A stretch of DNA of 64,000 bases from an uncultured Enterobacterales bacterium (GTDB lineage Bacteria; Pseudomonadota; Gammaproteobacteria; Enterobacterales; CALYQQ01): NCBI GenBank assembly GCA_945288535.1, contig CALYQQ010000008.1:1-64000 (forward strand), given 5' to 3'. Each line of letters begins with the position of its first letter. The stretch's first letter is position 1. The translations under genes were made by a program, and so were the position numbers. A model generated the notes under the pieces. It saw only the letters and a list, made by a program, of their open reading frames with translations. It had not been told where the DNA came from and ran no database searches. Of the stretch, positions 11,015-22,346 are shown one piece after another.

Positions 11015-11138
11015 AAATTGTTTGACCTCTTAGTTTGGGTATGCGTCACCAAGCATAACAGAATTTCATGATAATAATAAGCTCATGGTAATCTATCAAT
11101 AATATGTTTTTTAGTTAATTAAAAGGATAAATATAAAA

Positions 11139-11495
11139 ATGAATAAAACAACAGGATTTAAACGTATTTTTAATGCTACAGGTTACTCAATAAAAGGAAT
11201 AAAAGCCGCTTGGCAAAATGAAGCTGCATTTCGTCAGGAATGTGTTCTACTTTTAGTCGCAACTATTTTTGCTTGTCTATTAGAGGTCAATGTAGTCGAA
11301 AGAATTTTACTTATTGGTTCCGTTGTTTTTGTTGTCATTATAGAGTTGATTAATAGTGCTATTGAGGCTGCAATAGATAGGATTGGCAGTGAACAACATG
11401 AATTATCCGGTCGAGCAAAAGATATTGGTTCAGCAGCCGTTTTTTTTGCGCTTTTACACGCGCTATTTGTCTGGGTATTAATCATTACACATTAA
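11139..11495 (+). CDS. dgkA: Diacylglycerol kinase DgkA
   Basis: This small trimeric inner-membrane kinase phosphorylates diacylglycerol, recycling that released during membrane-derived oligosaccharide and lipid A modification. The product has 118 residues (E. coli 122) with three transmembrane helices. The catalytic-site block is ELINSAIEAAIDRIGSEQH, followed by LSGRAKDIGSAAVFFALL. It is upstream of lexA, as in E. coli. AAGGATAA before the ATG serves as ribosome binding site. Confidence 0.96.
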   Translation: MNKTTGFKRIFNATGYSIKGIKAAWQNEAAFRQECVLLLVATIFACLLEVNVVERILLIGSVVFVVIIELINSAIEAAIDRIGSEQHELSGRAKDIGSAAVFFALLHALFVWVLIITH

Positions 11496-11502
11496 AAATA
11501 AG

Positions 11503-11568
11503 TGACCGCTACAAAAGAAGTCTAATTAAACGCGTTGCGTTCATAGTATAAACTACTTTAAGCGGTCA
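11503..11568 (+). repeat. Inverted repeat behind dgkA
   Basis: TGACCGCT at 11503-11510 is matched by its complement AGCGGTCA at 11561-11568, which is followed by TAATTTTATT. The 50-base loop contains a smaller AACGC/GCGTT stem around 11530. The whole could act as a weak terminator of dgkA. Confidence 0.35.
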
Positions 11569-11708
11569 TAATTTTATTATGCTAGTCCATCATAAAATCA
11601 TTATTAAAAGTATGATACATATGATTTAGTGAGTTTGTAGATACTCTTCGCTTTTTTTCAGAAATATGCCATATCGCTAATTATTTAAGGTTTTCAAATA
11701 AATTATGA

Positions 11709-11724
11709 CTGTATATACTTACAG
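11709..11724 (+). promoter_or_regulatory. SOS box 1 (LexA operator) of lexA
   Basis: CTGTATATACTTACAG fits the LexA consensus CTGT-N8-ACAG exactly. It lies 30 bases before the lexA start. Two operators ahead of lexA is the known enterobacterial autorepression design. Confidence 0.92.
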
Positions 11725-11728
11725 TGGA

Positions 11729-11744
11729 CTGTATATAAAAACAG
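11729..11744 (+). promoter_or_regulatory. SOS box 2 (LexA operator) of lexA
   Basis: CTGTATATAAAAACAG again fits CTGT-N8-ACAG. It starts 20 bases after the first box and ends 9 bases before the lexA ATG. Confidence 0.92.
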
Positions 11745-11753
11745 GAATAAGCA

Positions 11754-12365
11754 ATGAAAGCACTTACTAATAGGCAACAACAAATTTATAATTTAATTCG
11801 AGAACGTATTTTGTTAAATGGTATGCCACCAACTCGAGCCGAAATTGCTCAAGAATTAGGATTTCGTTCTCCTAATGCAGCAGAAGAACATCTTAAAGCA
11901 TTAGCGCGTAAAGGTGTTATCGAAATTGTTTCTGGCGCATCACGAGGCATTCGTTTACTCTTAGAAGAAGAACATGATGGACTCCCTTTAATTGGACGTG
12001 TTGCAGCAGGAGAACCACTCTTAGCACAACAACATATCGAAAGTTATTACCATGTTGATGCTACGTTATTTAAACCACATGCTAATTTTCTTCTAAGAGT
12101 ATTAGGTATGTCAATGAAAAATATCGGTATTCTTGATGGTGATTTGTTAGCTGTACATAAAACAAATCAGGCTAAAAATGGTCAAGTTGTCGTGGCTCGT
12201 ATTGGCGATGAAGTTACGGTTAAACGTTGGAAGAAAGAAGACAATCAAGTTTTTTTATTGCCAGAAAATGATGCCTTTCAACCAATAAAAGTTGATTTAA
12301 CCAAACAACAGCTGACAGTAGAAGGATTGGCTGTGGGTATTATTAGGAATGGGAGTTGGTTATGA
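11754..12365 (+). CDS. lexA: SOS repressor LexA
   Basis: LexA represses DNA-damage genes and inactivates itself by RecA-stimulated autocleavage. The product has 203 residues (E. coli 202). The N-terminal winged helix (1-70) has [23 protein letters not shown]. The cleavage site is A85-G86 in [12 protein letters not shown]. The serine nucleophile is S120 in [15 protein letters not shown], and the lysine base lies in EVTVKRWKK. It is autoregulated through the two SOS boxes just upstream. dinF, the usual downstream neighbour in E. coli, is not present. Confidence 0.98.
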   Translation: MKALTNRQQQIYNLIRERILLNGMPPTRAEIAQELGFRSPNAAEEHLKALARKGVIEIVSGASRGIRLLLEEEHDGLPLIGRVAAGEPLLAQQHIESYYHVDATLFKPHANFLLRVLGMSMKNIGILDGDLLAVHKTNQAKNGQVVVARIGDEVTVKRWKKEDNQVFLLPENDAFQPIKVDLTKQQLTVEGLAVGIIRNGSWL

Positions 12366-13438
12366 TATCGCATCAGGGAGAATAAATTTGGCTATATAAT
12401 AAGCTCAATGAGTGCCCGGTAATAGTACATATTTTTTTCAATTTATAACTTTTATGACAAGATGTCTTTTTTCAGAAAAATCAAGTTATTTTGATCCGTT
12501 AATATGAGTTAATTGTAGTTATTTCAGCGTTTAATAAGATATAAAACAGCTAGCCGCAATTGACTCATTTTATAAGTGAGTTAATATTAAGCTCTCGATA
12601 TTATTATGTTATCTTCGTCAATCATTAATAGTACATATAGTTAACATGTTAGATAATAGCATTACTATTATTATTACTTTATAAATCTCTAACTTTAGCG
12701 ATTATTGCTATTTAGATTAATTATGTAAAATATGAAATAAACATAAAATAAGAATAAATTAGTCATATATAAATATTGAGTTTGTTAAAACATTTCAATT
12801 TTTAGCGATTAATCACATAATATAATATTAAATAAATTATAACTAATTACTTTTTATTAATAAATGTTGATAACTTTGTTTTAGTTAATATAGTATTTTA
12901 TTATAATTAAATAGAAGTATTAAAAATGTATAATTCTTCTTTTTACAAGAAAGTATTTTATATATAGAGAATTAAGTTATCAAAATAACTTAATTGATTG
13001 AAGTAAAACAGACTTGAAAGTGTAATAACTTAATATAATGATCATCATAGGAAATATGTTAATAAATATGAATCTAATGTATCAAAAAGACTAAATTAAT
13101 TATTATTGTATATTTTTAATAATAAGATAAATTAAGACATAGTATATAGATGAATATATGTAACTAAAAGTAAAATCAATAGATGATATGATTATTGTTA
13201 TTGATAATAATACTTCTGAATAAAGCAATTATAATTCTATATTTTAATTAAATATAGATTAATCTAAAAGGCTAATTAATAAATCATGTTATTTCAGTTA
13301 GTAATATAACTAAAGATATTAACTTAAAAACATAGACAAATAAAATGATATATAACTTAAAGCCGTTATTGTATCACTAAATAGAGACTAATCATGTATA
13401 GCTACAATAAAACAGCATGATTTTTTCAGGAGAAAAAT
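12366..13438. other. AT-rich stretch without a gene
   Basis: About 1.07 kb of extremely AT-rich DNA follows lexA. No open frame of note and no RNA gene is visible. A short ACTCA/TGAGT stem at 12563-12581 is the only structure seen and is too weak to call. The last 150 bases must hold the promoter of the RraA-like gene. Confidence 0.6.
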
Positions 13439-13918
13439 ATGTTTGGAACAGCAGAATTATGTGACAAATTTAAAGAAAAAGTACGGGTTTTAGCGCCTAC
13501 ATTATATGATTTTGGCGGTAGTCATTTTTGTTTTGGTATCGCAGTAACCATAAAATGTGAAGGCAATAATCTTGGTATTATTCAACTTGCCAAAGAGGGA
13601 GGAAAGGGAAGAATAATGGTTGTTGATGATAAAGATAATACAAACAAATATGCACTATTAAATTATCAGATTGCTAATCAAATGATTATAAATAAATGGC
13701 AAGGTATAATTATTAATGGTTATATCCGCAATAGTAACTTATTAAAAGAATTACCTATTACCATAAAAGCATTGGGTACAGTTCCCTATGGTTCAATAAA
13801 AAAAGGTTCATTTAGTTTATATGAACCATTATCATTTGCAGGACAACGTATTATTTCTGGTGATAAAATATTTATGGATAATGATGGTATCATAATTTTA
13901 AATACAGAAAATATTTAA
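13439..13918 (+). CDS. RraA-like protein
   Basis: The 159-residue product aligns with RraA, the trimeric inhibitor of RNase E. Both begin with an xxTAELCD-like motif, followed by FGG...TVKC, RGR(V/I)(L/M)VVDD and a SGD...DNxGII C-terminus. Sequence divergence from E. coli RraA is considerable. The loop corresponding to YGAVR in RraA is NGYIRNS here; it lacks the Arg-Asp pair of the related class II HMG aldolases, so aldolase activity is unlikely. The gene is isolated in AT-rich DNA instead of following menA. AGGAG 6 bases before the ATG supports the start. It is either a divergent RraA or a paralogue. Confidence 0.75.
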   Translation: MFGTAELCDKFKEKVRVLAPTLYDFGGSHFCFGIAVTIKCEGNNLGIIQLAKEGGKGRIMVVDDKDNTNKYALLNYQIANQMIINKWQGIIINGYIRNSNLLKELPITIKALGTVPYGSIKKGSFSLYEPLSFAGQRIISGDKIFMDNDGIIILNTENI

Positions 13919-14564
13919 TTTATAAATATTATTTGAATATAGAATAAATTATATAAACATATGAATACTATTTCAATTTTATTACTTTTAATAAATAATT
14001 TAATTAATTATATTTATTGATAATAATGTCTTATGTTATTTAAATCATAAAAAATTTAATCATTTAGATTGCTAAAAAATAATTATATATTATTAAAAAT
14101 AGTTTATTGCATATTATGTTATTAAATAATTATGACAGATTAACAGTGACTAATTAATAATTTTATTAATTAGTATCCATCGTGTTTTTATTCATAATAA
14201 ATATTTTATTCTTCTTTAAAGAGATTATTATTTTGGTTGACAATAAGTTATTACTTAATTTACTAATTACAATATACGAATTATGAAATATCATGCCATT
14301 TTTAATGTGCGCTCATTTATACCTATTAAATTGGATAAAGCTAATGCAACTAACTCTTTTTAAGTATTTCATGCTTCATTGCCAAAAACTAAAGTATAAT
14401 CATTATCGTTTGGTTAGTGAGCTATAGAAAATTTATGATGAGATGCTATATCTATTTTATTCTATAACTCATTGATTATACAAATTTAGTAATAATATCT
14501 TGCTGTACATATTATTAATGATAGATTATAACTTATTAGAAGTTATAAACAAATAAGAAAAAGT
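13919..14564. other. AT-rich intergenic stretch
   Basis: No convincing gene, tRNA or terminator is visible between the RraA-like gene and ybjG. Very AT-rich. Confidence 0.55.
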
Positions 14565-15164
14565 ATGAAAGATATAATAAATTCATTGAATTTTCAGTTA
14601 TTTAATTTAATTAATGCCGATACAAACTCGCCTCGTTGGTTATTAGAATTTGCCTACTTTCTTGCAGTACCGTTAGCTTATATTGTCCCAATCTGTTTGA
14701 TTGTTGTATGGTTGCAAGATAAAAATCGTAAGTGGGTTATCAATTGTACAATAGCATTAATAATAGCTTTCACCATGAGCAAGATTATTGGTTTGCTCTT
14801 TCCAATGATGCGACCATTTGTACTCCCTATGGGGCATAAATTTTTAGAGCATGCCGCCAATTTGTCTTTTCCAAGCGATCATGGTACAGGCATTTTTACT
14901 TTTGCTTTATCAATATTCTTTTGGGCTAAATTTTGGCCAGGTATATGCGCACTAATTATTGCTATTTCTATGGCTTGGTCTCGTATTTATTTAGGTGTTC
15001 ATTGGCCATTTGATATGCTAGGTGGGATCTTTGTTGCTATTATTGCAAATGTACTCACCGAATTTGTTTGGTATTCAGTAGGAGAGTCAATATTAAAACA
15101 AATTACAAGACTTTATCATATTATATTTGCTGGATTTATTCGTCGTGGTTGGGTAAAGAGTTAG
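14565..15164 (+). CDS. ybjG: PAP2-family undecaprenyl-diphosphatase YbjG
   Basis: This integral membrane phosphatase dephosphorylates undecaprenyl diphosphate to recycle the lipid carrier for cell-wall synthesis. The 199 residues match E. coli YbjG (198) over the whole length, starting with LNFQLFNLINAD. Phosphatase motifs: FPMMRPFV, then SFPSDHG (PSDH in place of the more usual PSGH, as in YbjG), then SRIYLGVHWPFDMLGG. About five or six membrane segments are visible. It stands alone with no obvious operon partner. Confidence 0.9.
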   Translation: MKDIINSLNFQLFNLINADTNSPRWLLEFAYFLAVPLAYIVPICLIVVWLQDKNRKWVINCTIALIIAFTMSKIIGLLFPMMRPFVLPMGHKFLEHAANLSFPSDHGTGIFTFALSIFFWAKFWPGICALIIAISMAWSRIYLGVHWPFDMLGGIFVAIIANVLTEFVWYSVGESILKQITRLYHIIFAGFIRRGWVKS

Positions 15165-15739
15165 TAGAGATTACATTGTATTAAAATGTAGCATTAAATT
15201 CGCATAGATTGCTTCGCAACAAATATAATAGACTAGCTAGTTCGTATTAAATGTTATTTTTAGATAGGTTATATAGGCTAACTGCAATGTGCCACTTGAT
15301 TAAGTTTGTAATGAGTCTTTACTTCGATATAAAAATTCTAGCCTCTGCTTATTGCTATTTCGAGCCGTTAGTTTGACTAAAAAATAAAAACTATTTTCAC
15401 TAGGATAGAATGTCGTCATACTTACGAGTTAAAGTGGATTAGGTCTTTCCTAAATAACTTTATAATTTCAAAACAATAGCATTAATTCAGCATAAAGAAA
15501 TTTAGTAGATTGATATGCATCTAATAATTTTGAGCGAAGCGTGATAAATTTGTGTTAAATCGAACAATGCTAATAATGAGAGTTAGAACTAAAATAAGTG
15601 ATTGTCTTCTGAACATACGATAGATTTCTATTTGCTTAGTAAAAAAGAGATTAACTATAACGAGGCTAACTTATTGGATTCGGAATTAGACAGTGGTTAG
15701 TTTCATTAAAATGTTAATTTGATAAACTAAAAAAATAAA
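15165..15739. other. Intergenic stretch between ybjG and maeB
   Basis: About 575 bases between convergent genes. No open frame longer than a few tens of codons and no recognisable RNA gene. A maeB terminator hairpin lies at the right edge. Confidence 0.5.
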
Positions 15740-15765
15740 ATAAGCTCCAATAAAATGGAGCTTAT
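15740..15765 (-). terminator. maeB terminator
   Basis: A 10-bp perfect stem (ATAAGCTCCA and its complement) with a 6-base loop, 29 bases past the maeB stop. On the minus strand it is followed directly by TTATTTTTTTAG, a good U-tract. A convincing Rho-independent terminator. Confidence 0.8.
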
Positions 15766-15793
15766 AGATTATAATTTATTTAATATCAATTAA

Positions 15794-18058
15794 TTATGAA
15801 TCTGCAGAGGCAACCGCAGCCATATTAATTACGCGTCTTACCGTTGAAGCAGGTGTCACTATCTGAACATTCTTTTTACAACCTAGCAGGAATGGGCCAA
15901 TAGTAACCCCTTCGCCACCTGTGATTTTCAACAAATTATAGACAATATTTGCAGCATCAACATTTGGCATAATTAACAAGTTAGCCTCTCCCGTTAATGG
16001 TGAGTCAGAACAGGCACTAGTACGAATAGTTTCAGATAATGCGGCATCGCCATGCATAGGTCCATCAACAATTAGGTCTGGCTTCATAACTGACAGCAAT
16101 TTACGTGCTTGTACCATCCGTTGATTAGATTCCACATTTGAACTACCAAAATTAGAATAGCTTAATAGTGCTGCTTTAGGTGTAATACCTAAATGCGATA
16201 TTTGTTCAGCAGCAAGAATGGTCATCTCTGCTAATTGTTCTGCTGTTGGGATCTCATTTACATAAGTATCGCAAATAAATAAGTTACGTTTACCCATCAT
16301 CAGCAAATTCATTCCTGCATAAGTATGGGTATTATCCGCTTTACCAATAATACGATCGACTATTTGAAGGTTTTGTTGATAACTGTCTGTCAGACCACAT
16401 ACCATACCATCAATATAACCAAGATGAATTAGCATTGAACCAATCAAGGTGTGATTTTTACGAAGTTCGCCTTTAGCCATATTAGTTGTTACACCAATTC
16501 GGCAGCACAAACGATGATATTCTTGCCAGCATTCATCAAAACGAGCATCGTTTTCTGGATTAATAATTTCGAAATCTTGCCCACTAACGAGTACTGAATT
16601 TATTTTCTTCAAACGAGAATGGATAACATCTGGACGACCAATCAAAGTAGGTTTCACCAATTTACCACTCACAAGAAACTCAATAGCATTAAGTACACGC
16701 CAATCTTCACCATCAGTAAAAACAATTTTAGCGCATTTTTGTTTGGCCAATGCAAAGACAGGACGCATAATCATTCCGCTACGGTGAACAGACTCATTTA
16801 ATGAATTCCTGTATTCCTCTATATTATCAATAGGTTTAGTTGCAACACCAGAATCCATTGCAGCCTGAGCAACAGCTGGCGATACCCATTCAATGAGCCG
16901 AGGATCAAATGGTTTAGGTATGATATAGTCAGGACCAAATTCGAGTGTCTGGCCGGCATAGGCTTTACTTAATGCTTCATTTTGACCTGAAGAGTCACGG
17001 GCTAAATCTGCAATAGCTTTTACTGCAGCGAGTTTCATCTCTTCAGTAATTGATGTAGCACCAACATCTAATGCACCACGGAAGATAAAAGGAAAACAAA
17101 GTACATTATTGACTTGATTTGGATAGTCAGAACGGCCTGTTGCTACAATACAATCTGGTCTTACTTGTTTTGCAATTTCTGGTCGGATTTCTGGTTCGGG
17201 ATTAGCAAGTGCTAAAATAAGTGGCGTTTTTGCCATCGTTTTGACCATATCCGCTTTTAGTATACCTGCTGCTGAACATCCTAAAAACACATCGGCGCCG
17301 ACTATAGCTTCAGCTAAAGTATGTTTATTTGTATCAGCTGCATATGCCGCTTTGCTGGCATCTAGATTTTGACGATCTTTAGTAACAACACCTTTAGAAT
17401 CCAAAATTAAGACATTTTTTTTATCAAGGCCTAACTTAACTAAAAGATTGAGACAAGCTATTGCGGCAGCACCAGCACCAGAACATACTAGTTTAATGTC
17501 ACTCATTTTTTTGTTAACAACGCGTAAACCATTGAGAATGGCTGCTGATGCGATAATTGCTGTTCCGTGTTGATCATCATGGAACACGGGAATATTCATT
17601 CGTTCACGTAGTTTTTGTTCAATATAAAAGCATTCTGGTGCTTTTATATCTTCTAAATTTATACCCCCTAATGTAGGTTCAAGCATAGCTATAGCATCAA
17701 CTAGCTTATCAGGATCTGTTTCATTTAATTCGATATCAAATACATCAATACCAGCAAAAGCTTTAAATAAACACCCTTTACCTTCCATGACGGGTTTAGA
17801 TGCAAGAGGGCCAATATTACCTAAACCAAGAACGGCAGTACCATTGCTGATCACCCCGACAAGGTTGCCTCGAGAGGTATACCGATTAACATTAAGAGGA
17901 TCCTCGACAATTGCTTCACAGGCATAAGCCACGCCAGGAGAATAGGCCAGTGACAAATCAATTTGATTAGATAACGCTTTAGTTGGTGTTACAGATATTT
18001 TTCCGGGACGTGGAAATTCATGGTAGTCGAGGGCATTGCGTTTTAATTGGTCATCCAT
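15794..18058 (-). CDS. maeB: NADP-dependent malic enzyme MaeB
   Basis: MaeB oxidatively decarboxylates malate to pyruvate, supplying NADPH and pyruvate. With the start chosen here it has 754 residues (E. coli 759). The malic enzyme domain (about 1-420) contains [27 protein letters not shown]-like [15 protein letters not shown] and the nucleotide-binding [16 protein letters not shown]. The C-terminal phosphotransacetylase-like domain (about 430-754) has a regulatory role in the family. A longer frame runs to 18085, but AGGAG lies 6 bases before the ATG at 18058 and [16 protein letters not shown] matches the E. coli N-terminus. A clear terminator follows. Confidence 0.96.
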   Translation of the reverse strand: MDDQLKRNALDYHEFPRPGKISVTPTKALSNQIDLSLAYSPGVAYACEAIVEDPLNVNRYTSRGNLVGVISNGTAVLGLGNIGPLASKPVMEGKGCLFKAFAGIDVFDIELNETDPDKLVDAIAMLEPTLGGINLEDIKAPECFYIEQKLRERMNIPVFHDDQHGTAIIASAAILNGLRVVNKKMSDIKLVCSGAGAAAIACLNLLVKLGLDKKNVLILDSKGVVTKDRQNLDASKAAYAADTNKHTLAEAIVGADVFLGCSAAGILKADMVKTMAKTPLILALANPEPEIRPEIAKQVRPDCIVATGRSDYPNQVNNVLCFPFIFRGALDVGATSITEEMKLAAVKAIADLARDSSGQNEALSKAYAGQTLEFGPDYIIPKPFDPRLIEWVSPAVAQAAMDSGVATKPIDNIEEYRNSLNESVHRSGMIMRPVFALAKQKCAKIVFTDGEDWRVLNAIEFLVSGKLVKPTLIGRPDVIHSRLKKINSVLVSGQDFEIINPENDARFDECWQEYHRLCCRIGVTTNMAKGELRKNHTLIGSMLIHLGYIDGMVCGLTDSYQQNLQIVDRIIGKADNTHTYAGMNLLMMGKRNLFICDTYVNEIPTAEQLAEMTILAAEQISHLGITPKAALLSYSNFGSSNVESNQRMVQARKLLSVMKPDLIVDGPMHGDAALSETIRTSACSDSPLTGEANLLIMPNVDAANIVYNLLKITGGEGVTIGPFLLGCKKNVQIVTPASTVRRVINMAAVASADS

Positions 18059-18433
18059 TCTTTGCTCCTGGGATAATAGTCTCAAACAAATTCACTCAGT
18101 CAGTCATTTTCCGAATAAGCGACACATTGATAATATGTTACTGAGATTAATTGATAGCAATATATTAACAGTTTTTTGTTAAAAAAATGTAATATAGTCA
18201 TAGCATATTTAAAAAATAAATTTAACAATAATATTGCAAAATATGCATTTATTTACTAGGTCATATAAACTATTTGCATATCAAGTAATTAATCGAAAGT
18301 CAATGTAAATATGTGAGTAACAGAGAAAAATGATTTAAATAAACATTACGTTATACAAGGATGTAATAGATGGAATGCAGTAGTTATATAAATAAAAAAT
18401 AAAAGTATTCTTATTTTAGTTCTAGTGGCAATA
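18059..18433. other. Intergenic stretch upstream of maeB
   Basis: The 375 bases contain the maeB promoter region and no gene. Strongly AT-rich with no recognisable operator. Confidence 0.5.
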
Positions 18434-18460
18434 AGCCAATCCTAATTACAAGGATTGGCT
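18434..18460 (-). terminator. Terminator-like hairpin behind the autotransporter barrel gene
   Basis: A 10-bp stem, AGCCAATCCT at 18434-18443 and its complement at 18451-18460, with a 7-base loop, 35 bases past the stop. The following T-tract on the minus strand is short (TTATTG). Confidence 0.55.
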
Positions 18461-18495
18461 AATATGAAATCAGTTAACTTATTTTTTAAATACAA

Positions 18496-19614
18496 TTAAA
18501 ACGACCAGCGGGCACCAAGATTAAGTTCTTTTTGCTGATAGCCATGGCTTCCTTTTAGGTGACTTATCGCCATGTTTAAACTGAAATCTTTACCAATATA
18601 ACTTGATGCTCCAAGTTTAATTTGACCTGCCGTTTTACTTTTATCTTGTTCTATGCGCTCATCTGAATAAAACAATGCACATTCATCAGAAAACGTAAAC
18701 AAATCTGTTTCTAAAAATGGATTAATAGTAACATTGCTATTTTTGAACTTCTTATTATTTGAATAGAGTCCTATACCACTACGAGTAATAACAAATCCTT
18801 TATTACATTGTGTAACGTTTTCACCGGATATATCTTTATGATCATCAGCTTCTACTGTTGACCAGTGAACTTGAACATGAGGTTTTAGTAAAAGCTTTGA
18901 TTCTTCACTTTCATAAATATACATGCCATATCCCGCTTGACCACCGACAATTAAACCATCAGAGTGATAACTTTCAGCAGCTGCATCAATATTATCAATG
19001 CTATTTTTATAACGACTATATTGCACGGATCCTATTATATCGAAGCCATCTTTTTGCTCGCCATTACTTTTCCAACCAGCATAAAAACCAGCAGCATAAC
19101 CTTTTACACTACTATCAACAGAAGATTGTTTTGAGTGATTTTTGATATTTGCTTGACCATATCCACCCATAATACCTATTTTCCAGGTATCACGCGTGGT
19201 GAAAGTTCCAGCAAAAAGATCACTTCCCATCTGCATAATTGACATATTATCTTTTGCGTGAACTAATCCATTTAGCTGATGTGTCTTTAGTTTACGTCTA
19301 GTCAAATCTAACCAGACTTTTTTATTTTTAATATAATTGTGATCACTGCTTTGCATAAACATACGATTTGCTGCAGAAATATTAGCAGTATAAGCACCGC
19401 TTTTTGCTGTCGTATTATTTACAGTAACACTTTGCCTATTTTGTATCTTGGAACATGCGCCGTTAGCAGTAGTGCATTTGTTTTTTGTGTTTTTATGTGA
19501 AGATGAACCATCATCAGCAAAAACAGTAGCTATTGATAGGGAAAAAAGAGATGTGAATATAATGAGGGATTGTGACAAATTTTTGTAACAAGTCCATTCT
19601 GATATTTTTTCCAT
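18496..19614 (-). CDS. Autotransporter beta-barrel protein with vestigial passenger
   Basis: The 372-residue product has a long signal peptide (about 1-33, cleaved near TVFA/DD), a low-complexity segment of about 40 residues, then a type V autotransporter translocator (about 75-372). Family signatures are SGAYTANISAANRMF at the barrel start, WKIGIMGGYGQANIKN, and a C-terminal strand ending LNLGARWSF with terminal Phe for outer-membrane insertion. Classical autotransporters carry a passenger of several hundred residues; here almost none is left. It is either a deletion derivative that kept a complete barrel or a free-standing porin-like barrel. Both signal peptide and C-terminus are intact, so export could still occur. 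Confidence 0.82.
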   Translation of the reverse strand: MEKISEWTCYKNLSQSLIIFTSLFSLSIATVFADDGSSSHKNTKNKCTTANGACSKIQNRQSVTVNNTTAKSGAYTANISAANRMFMQSSDHNYIKNKKVWLDLTRRKLKTHQLNGLVHAKDNMSIMQMGSDLFAGTFTTRDTWKIGIMGGYGQANIKNHSKQSSVDSSVKGYAAGFYAGWKSNGEQKDGFDIIGSVQYSRYKNSIDNIDAAAESYHSDGLIVGGQAGYGMYIYESEESKLLLKPHVQVHWSTVEADDHKDISGENVTQCNKGFVITRSGIGLYSNNKKFKNSNVTINPFLETDLFTFSDECALFYSDERIEQDKSKTAGQIKLGASSYIGKDFSLNMAISHLKGSHGYQQKELNLGARWSF

Positions 19615-21445
19615 AATAGATATTTACCAAATAGTAATGAATAAAAAGTAAAATGAGTCTTTTACTATAAATAGAAACTGAAAATATAAGCAGTATTATG
19701 GTATTGTAGAACGATAACATACTACACTGCACTGTAATTAGTATAATTGATCACTTTGATAAAATGAATAACTTATTTGTTATCATTAATAGTTAATGTC
19801 AATAATTAGACTAAATATACGATTGCTAAATAAATGACCTTTAACATAATTATATAACATAGTATTATAATAATATTTTTTATATCAAATAAGAAATAAA
19901 AAACTTTTATTTATAATAAAGATTATATATTATCTTTAACTAACTATTAAAAATCTAATATATCACATTAATATTGTTTGTATAACTATCTCTTTTATAA
20001 GTGAGTATAGTTATAATAATTGAATAGACTTCATTTTTAAAAACCAATAATCATGTTATGATATATGATAAAAAATAGTTTTTCTAAACTACTTCAATAG
20101 ATTTTATTATTACATAATTTGATTAGCATATATGACAAAGGTTATGGCTTAGATTATATCTTTATCCTAGGTAAGATTATACTTTTATTAATAATAATCT
20201 ACATTCTATTTTAGTTTAAATTTATTAATCTAATAAGAATATTATCAGATAGCCTATTGCTATATAATAGAAATAGGCTATCAGTGATCTTACTCGTTAA
20301 TTATTCCTATACAATATCTTTAAATAAAGTGGATAAGAATATAGTAAAATTAAATTTTATCTTTATTATTTTAATAATTATTTTTATTATAATAGGTAAT
20401 AATTTTATTTGTCTTAGTAATAGATGGTCAATAATAAGATTATGAAAAGTAAGATATTATAAAAATAGGTTTAAAATTAAATTAATTTTTTTATCGTCTT
20501 TTTTATGAGATAAAAATCGATTATTATTTAAAAATTTTTTATTTTTTTTGATACATAATTACCTTTATTATTATTTTATAAACCATCTAATAAAAAGGAT
20601 ATTAGGCTAAAATTAGCTATTTTAGGTAATTAACTATATTATTTCCTAGTAAAAAATATAAACCAACTGATTTTATATAAAATTTAAAGATAAAATAATT
20701 AAAAAATTAAAGTATAAAATATTTTATATCTAAATAAGATGATAACCCTAATTGAAAGTTGAATGTGAAAATTAATATTACTTATAATAGGAATAAGCCT
20801 AGTACGATAAAATTATTATAAGTGAGAATACGTTACCTAATAGTAAAAATAAAGCATAAATAAAATAATATATGTTTATACAATACCCTCTATTTTATTA
20901 ATTAATATAAAATATTTATTTTTTATTTAGTTAATGTTTTACATTGTTATAAAAATAACTATAATTTTATGGTTTATTTTTATCAATTGCTAAAGCACAT
21001 AAAGGCAATTATTTTTTTGGTATAAATGATTTATAGTAATATTAATTATAAATATCAATTGTATTAACTTATTATTAAATAATAACACATCTCAAAAGAA
21101 AGAAGTTTCTATAATTATTTATTATTATCCTTATTCAAAATAACTTGTTTTTCTATAAATATATAAGTAATCGTATCTATAGTTTACTCTTATCTAGTTT
21201 ATTTATATTATATATGCTATCCGTCGTAAACTACAAGCGAAGTAATTACTTGGTTACTATCGAATGATGTTTGGTAAGTTTTCAAATGCTATTTTATATG
21301 GTGATTTTATTGTATAAATCAATCTTAGATAAATTTATTTAACAAAAAAGAAATACATATTCTATTATCAAATATATTTTTCAATAATATCATCGGAATA
21401 CGAATGTTTATAAATGCGTTATTTAATTAATACAGAATAAGGGAT
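19615..21445. other. Very AT-rich gene desert
   Basis: About 1.8 kb with no convincing gene. Short hydrophobic frames occur, such as one of 62 codons at 20257-20445, but these are rich in Ile, Asn and Lys, as any AT-rich DNA would give, and lack good ribosome binding sites. No RNA gene or repeat array was recognised. Confidence 0.55.
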
Positions 21446-21658
21446 ATGGGATATTTAGCTACGACAGCAGGGCATTTAATTGAGGATTTTTATTTGGTAA
21501 GTTTTCAGGAAGAAAAAATTAGTATTATCCTTTTAACTTATTTATATCCTGATCATGCTTGCACACATCGTAACTATGATAAGAAAATAACATTTCCTAA
21601 CACTAATTATGAATTACCAAAGCGGAAACTAATTATTGGTAAGTGCATAATAATATAA
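21446..21658 (+). pseudogene. Remnant of a metallo-beta-lactamase-fold hydrolase
   Basis: A 70-codon open frame carries a recognisable piece of an MBL-fold hydrolase of the lactonase type: an IILLT-x-L-x-PDH strand-and-loop followed by ITFPNTNYELPKRKL, where intact relatives read roughly THLHPDH and FPNA.Y..PKRE. Both metal-binding histidines of the HxHxDH motif are Tyr here (TYLYPDH), each explainable by a single C-to-T change. The frame ends where a full enzyme would need some 150 more residues, and the following DNA holds no continuation I can read. It is therefore most likely a decayed gene. Family assignment is from motif memory only. Confidence 0.5.
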
Positions 21659-22346
21659 AAGAAGAATACAGTATATTACCATGATAGAAGAGATGCCGAT
21701 ATCTTTTATTTTATTGTGAGTAAACGTATTACATGTTTAATAGATAAACTATTATCTCATTTAAGGGTAGTCCCTACTTATGCTAATTTAAGCACATTAA
21801 CTCTTTTCCTGATCAGGCTATTTTAATGGAAAATAAAATGATTATTATTAAATTGTGCTTGAATATAAGCTAGCTTATTAATTTCTTTTTATAATTACGT
21901 TATCATTTAGTCATTAAATATAAGCAACTAATGATATAATTTATTTATTTTATTATGTTGAGTAATAAAGTTTATATCATAAGTTACATTATTTGTAGTT
22001 TATATCTAGTTAGATGAAATCGTATTCATAGCAATTTTCTTAAATAAAAAATCTTTAAATTCTATTTTAGTAATAATCATTATATATTAATATTATTTAG
22101 TCAGAAATATATTAATAAAGCTAATATAATAACGTAATATTTTATTTTTTCTTTCTTCTTAGTGCTTCAGATTATTGAATAGTAACTGTGACAAAATAAT
22201 TAAATTAGCTTATTTGGTTCTGTTATCAATGCAATAAAAAAAGTTATGATTAATTCTTGAAAATACTGATACTGACTATAAATTAATAAGGTAAGTAATA
22301 ATATAATTTCTGCCGTTATACATACGTTTGATAAGGGGGAAGATTT
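21659..22346. other. AT-rich stretch upstream of the small heat-shock gene
   Basis: No gene is visible. It may include eroded 3' sequence of the hydrolase remnant and the hsp20 promoter. I cannot identify a sigma-32 type promoter with confidence. Confidence 0.45.

Noticed and set aside
20257-20445. 62-codon hydrophobic frame that could be a small membrane protein
   Set aside because: Ile/Phe/Asn-rich translation is what random AT-rich DNA gives. No ribosome binding site or neighbour support.
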